Made by a program: the position numbers and the translations under genes. Below the pieces are notes generated by a model that saw nothing but the letters and a program-made list of their open reading frames with translations, was not told where the DNA came from and ran no database searches. A stretch of 60,442 bases of DNA from positions 1 to 60,442 of the forward strand of contig JAEWKP010000365.1 of assembly GCA_023393655.1 (NCBI GenBank). The letters run 5' to 3'. The stretch comes from Pseudomonadota bacterium. Lineage in GTDB: Bacteria > Pseudomonadota > Alphaproteobacteria > Rhizobiales > Beijerinckiaceae. Below are positions 26,329 to 34,600 of the stretch, in pieces. Position 1 is the stretch's first letter. The number at the start of each line of letters is the position of its first letter.

Positions 26329-27546
26329 ATGAAAATCCTCTATCTAGCGAATGTGTATCCGGCCCCGAGCAACACCTTCATCCGAGACGAGATCATTGAA
26401 CTCGAAAAGCTCGGCCACCAAATCGCGCGATTTTCGGTTCGTAGGTTTCGCGGTCGGTTGGTCGATCAACTGGATGTAGCCGAAGCGCGAAAAACTCGCC
26501 TGCTGCTCGATGGAAATGTGTTCCATCTGTTCTTAGCACTAATGCGGGAACTTTTCAGGCGCCCGCTTGCCCTTTCCCAACTCGTGCCGCTGTGGGTGAC
26601 GCTGCTGAAAAACTCGCGCGGCGGTATAGTGCGTCACGTGGCGTATGCGCTCCAAGCAATCCATCTCAGACAGGTGAGCGCCGCCCTCGGCATCGAGCAT
26701 ATCCATGTACATTTCAGCACAAATGCCACGGCCGTGGCGATGCTATGCAAATCCGTCGGCGGACCGAGCTACAGCTTCACCGCGCATGGTCCGGATGAAT
26801 TCAGCCACCCAACGTCAAACAGCTTCTCGGAGAAAATTTCGAACAGCTCTTTCGTAGTCGCTATATCTGATTATTGTAAGTCGCTACTTAATAGCTTTGC
26901 ACAAACAGCGCACAAACAGCCAGAAATCCATGTTATTCGCTGCGGAATAAATCTCGATCAGTTCACGTTATCGAAGACCATTACGGACGAGAACATGACA
27001 TTCGTCTGCATTGGGCGGCTCTGCCCGCAGAAGGGACAAATCCATATCCCAAAGGCCATCTCATTGCTGCGCGAGGAATTCCCTCGAATCCGCATCGTAC
27101 TGATTGGCGACGGCGAGAGCCGTCTTTCCATCGAGAAAGAAGTTGCCACCTATGGTGTAGAGGAGGAGGTAACTCTACTGGGGTGGTGCTCGGGCGCTAA
27201 AGTCAGGGAGATGATCTCGGCCAGTCGGGCCCTCGTTCTACCAAGTTACGCGGAGGGCCTGCCAATCGCGATCATGGAAGCGCTAGCGATGGGCAGGCCG
27301 GTGATTTCGACTCGCGTAGCCGGCATTCCCGAACTCGTGGATGAGTCATGTGGCTGGCTCTTGGATCCAGGTGATATAAATGGGCTGGTTTGGGCGCTGC
27401 GCGCCGCCTTGTCGGTCTCGCCGCAAAGATTGCAGGAAATGGGGCTGGCAGGCAGAAAGTACGTGGAACAACTGCATGACCGGCGCCGGATAGCTGTGTC
27501 GCTAGCGGACCTTATGGAACGCGTGCCCCCCCGGCACGGCCAGTGA
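26329..27546 (+). CDS. glycosyltransferase family 4
   Basis: GT-B fold transferase of 405 residues, cytoplasmic or membrane-associated, that adds a sugar from an activated donor to a growing glycan. The N terminus ILYLANVYPAPSNTFIRDEI and HVHFSTNATAVAML resemble the acceptor domain of exopolysaccharide transferases. The donor domain has FVCIGRLCPQKGQIHIPKA and the E-x7-E-like PSYAEGLPIAIMEALAMGRPV, cited here by GLPIAIMEALA. ATG 26329 precedes the first beta strand; an ATG at 26293 is possible. A related enzyme is encoded at 47059 and shares the YPAPS-TFI N terminus, so the two are paralogues of one polysaccharide pathway. GC is lower than in the catabolic islands. Confidence 0.9.
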   Translation: MKILYLANVYPAPSNTFIRDEIIELEKLGHQIARFSVRRFRGRLVDQLDVAEARKTRLLLDGNVFHLFLALMRELFRRPLALSQLVPLWVTLLKNSRGGIVRHVAYALQAIHLRQVSAALGIEHIHVHFSTNATAVAMLCKSVGGPSYSFTAHGPDEFSHPTSNSFSEKISNSSFVVAISDYCKSLLNSFAQTAHKQPEIHVIRCGINLDQFTLSKTITDENMTFVCIGRLCPQKGQIHIPKAISLLREEFPRIRIVLIGDGESRLSIEKEVATYGVEEEVTLLGWCSGAKVREMISASRALVLPSYAEGLPIAIMEALAMGRPVISTRVAGIPELVDESCGWLLDPGDINGLVWALRAALSVSPQRLQEMGLAGRKYVEQLHDRRRIAVSLADLMERVPPRHGQ

Positions 27547-27807
27547 TGTAGATAGATTTCCGGCGAAGCCTCTCTGCCATCGCCTCAAAGCGTCGCCGAC
27601 GAAAGCGGGGCTTCCGTAAATGCAACAGCCCTTGTCGACGACCGCGCCAGATCAAAGCGACATTCCGGCCACATTGACTGCGGCGTTGACTATATTAGGC
27701 ATTTTACGCGCTCTAAGCCATTGTTCACTGCGTGCTTCGGTTTATAAAATCGGCGAGGAAGCACCGATGAAACGGCGACACCTCTACCTTAAGGGAATGT
27801 CACAAGT

Positions 27808-29085
27808 ATGCGTACCAAACCAGTCCTGTCGCTGCTGGTGCTAACGTTGCTCTGCACGGGCAACAGTTATGGACAGGAAGGAAGCTATAGGCTGGGCGTG
27901 CAGGATCGCCTACGCATCCACGTCCATGAATGGCCCGTTCTCACCGGAGAGTTCACGATCGGTCCGGACGGTAAAGTGACCTTGCCGATGATCGGCGACG
28001 TGGCAGCTGCCGGCCTGATGTCAGCCGAACTCGCGGGCAGAATCTCCGAGGGATTGAAGGCGAAGGCTCAGTTGCTCGAATTACCTGATGCAGCAGTTTC
28101 TGTTTCGCAGTATCGACCGTTCTATATTCTCGGGGGTGTCGAGCGCCCAGGCGAGTATGCTTTCCGTCCGAATATGGTCGTGCTCAACGCGGTAAGCATC
28201 GCCGGGGGAGTTTATCGACCCCCGCGAAGTTCAGACTGGGGTTTCGAACGTGACTCGATAACAGGAGGCGGTGACATCAGGACCGTCCTCCTTCGTCGCG
28301 ACGAATTAAGCGCGCGACAATGGAGGCTGCAGGGCGAGGCGGCCGGGCTCGATGCACTGCCTGCCCCTGAGGGCGCAACAGCAGCATCTCGCTTCTTGGG
28401 AGAGGAGCGCGCAATTTTCCTAGCCCGCAACGAACGGCAGAAAAACCAAACAACCTCTTTTGACAACTCGGTCAACCTGCTTGAGCGCGAAATTATCTCG
28501 ATTCAGGAGCAGGCTAAAGCTGCCGAGAAGCAGAAGGAATCGGTGGCTAGAGAACTCGAGGATACGCGGGCGTTGATTTCGCGCGGGCTGGCACCAGCGC
28601 CACGCATCCTACCGCTGGAACGCACTATTGCGCAGATCGATCGCGAGCTTCGTGAGCTGGACACCTCGATCCTACGCGCCCGCCAGCAAATCAATCTAAT
28701 GAACGCGCAAAAAGTTGCGCTGCGCGACGAGCGCCAGAGTACGGCACGCGCTGAGCTGCAGTCTCTGCTGGCGCAAAGCAAGGAATTGGACGAACGGTTC
28801 GAAACGGCTACCCGCCTGATCGCGGGCTCCGCGGCGCTGAGTTCGGCTCCAACCAACAGTGCCGAGATGGATTCTACCCCGCTGCTGACATTCGTAATCA
28901 TGCGTCCAGTCGGCGACGCGATCCAAGAAATCCAGGCCATGGAAACGACGCGGGTCCAGCCCGGCGACATCGTGAAAGTGTTCCGGCCGCAGGAAGCGCC
29001 TCGGCCCTTATCCCAGTCTCCCATGCGCAATGGTGCAAACTCAAAAAGCACGCCCGCCAAAGAACAAATTGGCGCCTTGAGATAG
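27808..29085 (+). CDS. polysaccharide export protein, ExoF/Wza-like with SLBB and coiled coil
   Basis: Secreted/outer-membrane polysaccharide exporter of 425 residues. A signal peptide (about 1-22, ending SYGQEG) is followed by the export domain (YRLGVQDRLRIHVHEWP, then GPDGKVTLPMIGDVAAAG) and an SLBB-type segment (YRPFYILGGVERPGEYAF). A coiled-coil region rich in E, R, Q and L covers about 225-345. This layout is that of rhizobial ExoF, which works with an ExoP-type co-polymerase, and that gene follows after 22 bases. There is no lipobox cysteine, unlike Wza. The 261 bases before it hold no recognisable gene. Confidence 0.88.
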   Translation: MRTKPVLSLLVLTLLCTGNSYGQEGSYRLGVQDRLRIHVHEWPVLTGEFTIGPDGKVTLPMIGDVAAAGLMSAELAGRISEGLKAKAQLLELPDAAVSVSQYRPFYILGGVERPGEYAFRPNMVVLNAVSIAGGVYRPPRSSDWGFERDSITGGGDIRTVLLRRDELSARQWRLQGEAAGLDALPAPEGATAASRFLGEERAIFLARNERQKNQTTSFDNSVNLLEREIISIQEQAKAAEKQKESVARELEDTRALISRGLAPAPRILPLERTIAQIDRELRELDTSILRARQQINLMNAQKVALRDERQSTARAELQSLLAQSKELDERFETATRLIAGSAALSSAPTNSAEMDSTPLLTFVIMRPVGDAIQEIQAMETTRVQPGDIVKVFRPQEAPRPLSQSPMRNGANSKSTPAKEQIGALR

Positions 29086-29107
29086 GCCTTCGGCAGAGAT
29101 CGATCAG

Positions 29108-30766
29108 ATGCTAAACGTTTCTAAGATGAACTCGCGGCACGGAGACTTTGTTCTGGAGGAAGAAGCTCCGCAGCAATTCGGCATTCGTTGGATGATTGGG
29201 GCTATCATCCGCTTCAAGATTCTGATCTTATCAATTACGCTCGTTGCCTTGCTGCTCGCACTTGCCTTCGTACTGTTCCGGCCTGCGACCTTTACCGCCA
29301 CGTCTCATCTCCAGCTAACGAACCTGCGGCTCACATTCAGCCGCGACGATGCGTTTTTTGCGGAAACGCAGCTTGATCCGACGTTCATCGAAACGCAAAT
29401 TCAGATCATGCGGTCCGAACGGATCGCGCTGGCGGTTGTCGACAATTTAAAACTTGCCGACCAGCCAATCCAGACTCAATCAAGCGGCCTCTACGGCCTG
29501 CTTGGCGAACTTGCTACGGTTTTTAACAGGCCAGCACCAGACGCCGGCGTGTCCGGCGCGATGAGTGACGGCCGCGCTGCCGCACTGAAGCTGGTTCAGC
29601 GCGGCATGTCAGCGGAGCGTGTAGCGCTTAGCAATGTAGTCGAGTTACGCTTCACCGCGCAGGATGCGGAGCAAGCCGCCCGCATCACTAATGATCTGGT
29701 CAGAGCTTACATCGTTGACCAGAACATGGCGCGCATCGACGCTGCTCAGGCGGGCAGCAGTTGGCTCCGCGAGAGATTGCGCGAAGTCGGCCCCAAGACA
29801 CGTGTAATTGCCGCAGCTATGCCTCCTGCCGACAAGAGCAACTTTCGCGGCATTCTGATCTTAGCGATCGCTGGCATTCTTGGCGGCGCGGTCTCTGTAA
29901 CCGCCGCTCTAATCCTGGCGTTCATAGACGGGCGGATCCGTACACCAGAGCAGTTGATCGCGGCGACGCAAGCGCCGTTCTTGGGTGTGATCCCAGCCAA
30001 CAACACACTGAGTAGCGGTATCACGATCAACCAGAACAAGGATCTGGTCCTGAAAGGCCGGTTCCAGTTGCCGTATGCCATGCTCGACATAGTCCAAGCC
30101 GGCAAGCTGACCGAGCTCTGGCATACCCTGAAAAATATAAAGTTCGCCGCGGACGAACATGCACGTGATCGCAGATTCTGTGCGATCGGCATCACCTCGC
30201 TGATCAATGGCGAAGGCAGCACGACCGTAGCGAGCCACCTTGCTGTGTCACTAGCCGCATCCGGACAGCGCACTTTGTTGGTTGATGCAAATACCTACGC
30301 GGGCGACTTGTCCAAGCGCTTCGGGCTCGCGGAAGAACGTGGCCTGTTCGAGTATGGCACAGGCCGGCAATCTGATCTAAACAAGCTTGTTAAGATCGAG
30401 CAGGACTGTAACCTTCATGTCATGCCGCTGGGGACTATGCGGGCGGTTAACACATTTGACTGGAGCAACAAACTGTCGCTTCTGATCGCTAATTCGCGCG
30501 AGAACTTTGACTACGTCGTCTTCGATCTACCACCGCTGACGATGTCAGGGGATCTTCGGGCGGCCGCGCGCTATGCTGACGGATTCGTCCTCGTCTCCGG
30601 CTGGGGCCGCGTCAGCGTCGAGCAGATGCAGGTGGGCCTCTCGATGGTCCAGCCGGTGCAGTCCAAACTTATTGGTTGCGTGCTCAACCGTATCGACCTC
30701 CCGAAAATGCGCCTGGCTCCGTCAAAAGAACTCGATTTCATACGCCTCAGGAAGAAAAGCTCCTGA
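29108..30766 (+). CDS. ExoP-like polysaccharide co-polymerase with degenerate kinase domain
   Basis: Inner-membrane Wzz/BY-kinase-type protein of 552 residues that would set chain length and link synthesis to export. Two spans (about 37-58 and 248-273) enclose a periplasmic Wzz domain (DPTFIETQIQIMRSERIA). The cytoplasmic ATPase-like part starts at about 350. Its Walker A reads NGEGSTTVAS (367-376) where active relatives have GEGKST or GEGKTT, so the ATP-binding lysine is missing; the aspartates of VDANTY and VFDLPPL are kept. There is no C-terminal tyrosine cluster. The long periplasmic coiled coil seen in ExoP, usually of about 750 residues in total, is shortened between WLRERLREV and PKTRVIAAA. 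It looks like a non-phosphorylating variant. Confidence 0.85.
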   Translation: MLNVSKMNSRHGDFVLEEEAPQQFGIRWMIGAIIRFKILILSITLVALLLALAFVLFRPATFTATSHLQLTNLRLTFSRDDAFFAETQLDPTFIETQIQIMRSERIALAVVDNLKLADQPIQTQSSGLYGLLGELATVFNRPAPDAGVSGAMSDGRAAALKLVQRGMSAERVALSNVVELRFTAQDAEQAARITNDLVRAYIVDQNMARIDAAQAGSSWLRERLREVGPKTRVIAAAMPPADKSNFRGILILAIAGILGGAVSVTAALILAFIDGRIRTPEQLIAATQAPFLGVIPANNTLSSGITINQNKDLVLKGRFQLPYAMLDIVQAGKLTELWHTLKNIKFAADEHARDRRFCAIGITSLINGEGSTTVASHLAVSLAASGQRTLLVDANTYAGDLSKRFGLAEERGLFEYGTGRQSDLNKLVKIEQDCNLHVMPLGTMRAVNTFDWSNKLSLLIANSRENFDYVVFDLPPLTMSGDLRAAARYADGFVLVSGWGRVSVEQMQVGLSMVQPVQSKLIGCVLNRIDLPKMRLAPSKELDFIRLRKKSS

Positions 30767-30789
30767 GGCGTTGCGCGCTATCGCTACGT

Positions 30790-31131
30790 CAAAGCTGGGC
30801 TACCACGGCCTTCATCGCCTCGCGCAATAGGGCATCGTCCGGCCGGGGGGCTCGTGTAGCGCACCGTCGAGCGGTCGATCGTCAAGGCTAGGCACGCCCG
30901 ACGCTGGCTCACCGCATGCACCGTGCAGGCATGAGCCACCGCCTTCCGCTTCGCATCGGACGTCACCATTTTTTTGCGGCGACATCCTTCAGGGTCGCGT
31001 TGTCGAGCATCTGCTCGGCCAGCAGCTTCTTGAGGCGTGCGTTCTAATCCTCGAGGGTCTTCGGCCGGCGGGCGTCCGACACATCCATCCCGCCATACTT
31101 CGCCTTGAACAAGTAGAAGGTCGCCGAGGAG
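30790..31131 (-). pseudogene. IS3 orfA C terminus and orfB N terminus
   Basis: From 31131 downward the minus strand reads SSATFYLFKAKYGGMDVSDA, a TAG in place of an expected glutamine codon after KTLED, then NARLKKLLAEQMLDNATLKD and AAKKW: the end of orfA. OrfB begins at the ATG at 30969 (MVTSDAKRKAVAHACTVHAV) and continues, after one frameshift, to PDDALLREAMKAVVAQL. An A7 run at 30969-30975 overlaps the orfA end and orfB start, the typical place of the programmed -1 frameshift in IS3 elements. Nonsense and frameshift changes make this part inactive. Confidence 0.75.
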
Positions 31132-31608
31132 ATGGATTTTGTCCATGACCAGTTGGCGACAGGCCGCAAGATCCGGGTCCTGGCCGTGGTCGACACCTTC
31201 TCCCGCTTCTCGCCGGCGGCCGATCCGCGCTTCAGCTATCGGGCCGAGGACGTCGTCGCCACACTGGAACGCGTCTGCGCGAAGCTGGGCTATCCGAAGA
31301 CGATCCGGGTTGATCAGGGCTCCGAGTTCGTCAGTCACGACCTCGACCTATGGGCCTATGCCAAGGGCGTCACCCTGGACTTCTCTCGGCCAGGTAAGCC
31401 GACCGACAATGCCTTCATCGAGGCGTTCAACGGGCGCTTTCGCAGTGAATGCCTGAACACCCACTGGTTCATGACGCTTGCGGACGCCGCGGAAAAGATG
31501 GAGGCTTGGCTCAGATACTACAACGAGGATCGGCCGCACGGGGCTATCGGCAACAAGCCTCCGATCCTTCTGCAAAATCCCGGCGGAGCACCCAGCCTGC
31601 CGCCGTGA
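31132..31608 (+). pseudogene. IS3 orfB transposase, catalytic (rve) part
   Basis: 158 codons of the integrase-type catalytic domain, truncated at the N side by the inversion breakpoint. The DDE residues are visible: D in MDFVHDQL, D in IRVDQGSEF and E in NAFIEAFNGRF. The flank DLWAYAKGVTLDFSRPGKP and the end YNEDRPHGAIGNKPPI are typical of the IS407 subgroup. The open frame is intact to the normal stop but lacks the DNA-binding N terminus, so it cannot transpose alone. Confidence 0.85.
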
Positions 31609-31677
31609 TCAAAGGCCGGAAACTCCAGCTTCCGGCGATCCAGCAACTGGTCTCGGATCACCCCTAGTAATTCGGCG

Positions 31678-34600
31678 TTACACCGGTGCGCTCCCCCTGT
31701 TCATGGCTTTGCGCCGCATCGCCGCCCGATCCGCAACGCGTTCGAGCTGATCGGACTCCTTACTAGCACCTTGGAGATGCGCCGCCAGCCCATTGACGGT
31801 CGGGAAGCGGAACAGATCAGTAATGGTTAAACTCGGTACAAGGGTCGCCTTAAGATGGCGGTGCATCTGAACCGCCAAGAGGGAATGCCCGCCGAGATTG
31901 AAGAAATTGTCGGTGGGGGAAACGCGTTCCAATCCGAGGAACCGCTTGAAGGCCTCAGATATGCCCTGTTCAAGGTTTCCGCTAGGAGCCGCAGCGGGTG
32001 TCGCGCTGGATACCGGTCTGACGCTCGCCTGATTTGGCCGCGGCAACGCCTTTCTGTCCACCTTCGCGTTTGGGGTCAGGGGGAAGTTTTCCATTGCAAC
32101 GAAATGAGAGGGAATCATGAAGTCCGGAAGCGATGCCGCCAACTGTTGACGCAAGCGAGTGTCGGGAACGGCGTCCTTCGCAAACCGGATGTAGGCCACC
32201 AGCCGAACGTCGTTTGGTTCATCCTCTCGCGCTATGACAACCGCCTCCTGGACCCCATCTACCTTGCCGAGTTGTGACTCAATCTCACCGAGTTCGATGC
32301 GATAACCGCGAACTTTGACCTGATGGTCAGCCCTTCCCAGAAAATTTAAGGTGCCGGAGGCGTCACGACGGACAAGATCACCGGTGCGATACATGCGCCC
32401 GCCAGCGACGAACGGATTGACGACGAACCGTTCCGCAGTCAACTCGGGCTTCTTCAGATACCCGCGCGCGACACCGTCGCCACCGATATAGAGCTCACCC
32501 GGGCACCCGACCGGAACCGGCTGTTTGTACCGATCCAGGACATAGAGTTGTGTGTTGGCAATCGGTTGGCCGAGCGGCGCCACACTTTCAGTCGATGCAC
32601 CAAGATGAACGCGATGTGTCGATGACCAGATCGTCGTCTCAGTGGGACCGTACATGTTGTCGATCGAAGCCTCGGTGATTTGCCGGATCTGACGGAGCAG
32701 CGAGCTTTGAAGGGCTTCACCGCCGATGAACAGATGCTTAACCGCCGACAGCGCGTTGCGGTCATTCTCGTTCATCATTATCATGGTCATCATCGAGGGC
32801 GTGGCTTGCATATGCGTCACACTATGACGCCGTATGAGGGCGCCGAGCCCGATGTCGAAGTCTTCGTTGACAAGTGTGGGATCGGTAGAACTGCAGCGCG
32901 ACACGACCTCGGCGAGCTGAGTGAGTCCGTCCAGCACTAGGTTGGGCGCGACGCCGTAATCGATAAGGCAGGCAATCTCGTTGACGCCAATCGCCTTGAC
33001 GACGTCGATGCGAGCAAGGGCATCATCTACCGTCCCGAAGAGCCCACTATCTTCGAAATAGCGCAAGAATGCGAATTCAAGGATAGCGTCCATCTCCTCC
33101 GGATCGAGCGACTGCAGATCGATATCGAGCGGCGTGTTCACGCCTTGGGGCTTTTTAAAAGCTGGGAAGGCCCAAGCATATTGTTTGATTAACGCGGCTG
33201 CACTACGCAAATAGGCCTTCATCGGCGCGCGCGCCAGGTCTCTGACGCGCTCACGATCGTCGCCGATCAGCGTATGAAGCATCAGGGTGACTGTGTAATC
33301 GTCAGGATTCCGCCCACATTCTTTGAGCGTGTTGCGGTAGATATTGATCTTCTCGGCTAGTTCGTTGATCGACTGGCCTAGGAGGTGAGTAAGCACGTTC
33401 GCGCCGAGCCTCGCCGCCTCGCGATAGGTCTCGGGATTGCCCGCAGTGGTTACCCAAACTGGTAGCTCCTTCTGGACCGGTCTCGGCTGCGTAACGATGT
33501 CGACCAACTTACCATCGGCCATCTCGAAGGCGATCGCCTCGCCGCGCCAGAGTTTGCGCACGACCTCGATGTCCCGGATCATGGCAGCCTTATTATTTGG
33601 CGGTCTGTTCTCGGGGCGCAGCACAAAATCCTCAGGCATCCAGCCGGAGGCAAAGGCAAGTCCGGCGCGGCCGCCGCTTAGATTATCGACGACCGCCCAC
33701 TCCTCGGCGATGCGGGCTGGATGATGGAGCGGCAGTACGCAGCTGCCCGCCCGCACATCGATGTTCTGGGTCACCGCCGCAACGGCAGCTCCAGTCACGG
33801 CGGGGTTTGGATAAGGACCACCGAAGGCGTGGAAATGCCGCTCGGGCGTCCAAACCGCACGAAAGCCGTGCCCATCGGCGAAGCGGGCGCCCTCGAGCAG
33901 GAGCTGGTACTTTAGCGGGCCGGGGCCATCGTCATTGCCCCAATAGAAGAGGCTGATGTCCATGCCACCCGCGGCGCGCCGACTCAGCGCCGGCTTGCGG
34001 CGGGCGGCGTCGCCGTTGAGGATGACCTTGAAGCCACGCGATAGCGTCCAGAACAACTCTAGCACCGAGATGTCGAAGGACAGGCTGGTCACGGCGAGCC
34101 AAACCGGCTGCGCGAGCCCGTCGCACGGGACAGTGTCATCCATCCCCGCGAAGAAGTTTGCAACATTTCGGTGCTCGATCATTACGCCCTTCGGACGCCC
34201 GGTCGAGCCGGAGGTGTAGATCACGTAGGCGAGCTCGCTTGATGGCACCAGCAGATCGAGCCGCGTGGTCGGCTGCGCACCGCCGATGACCATGTCGATA
34301 TCGAGCGGGTGTGCGTCGCAGCGTAACAGGGTCGCAGCCGTGTCCTGGTTCAAGATGATCGCCGCCAGGCCGCTATCCTGTGCCATCATCGTGGTGCGGT
34401 CGGCCGGATAGGCCGGGTCAAGCGGAACATAGGCGGCACCGGCCTTGTGGATCCCATAGGCGCCGATGACGAGCGCTAGCGAGCGCGGCAGGTTCAACCC
34501 GACTAGGGAGCCAGGCTTGACCCCGGCCGCGACCAGCGCGTGCGCGACCTGGTTGGCGCGTCGGTCGAGCTCCGCATAGGTGATCGCGTCGCCATCGCAA

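Larger units (their letters stand above)
30788..31665. mobile_element. IS3-family (IS407-type) element with its 5' part inverted
   Basis: The left part (30788-31131) carries the end of orfA and the start of orfB on the minus strand; the right part (31132-31665) carries the catalytic part of orfB and the right end on the plus strand. The breakpoint is at about 31131 within an ATGG/CCAT overlap. In an intact element both parts read the same way, so an internal inversion or a head-to-head fusion of two copies has occurred. The right end is shared with the older remnant at 25071-25214. It separates the ExoP-like gene from the NRPS gene. Confidence 0.75.
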
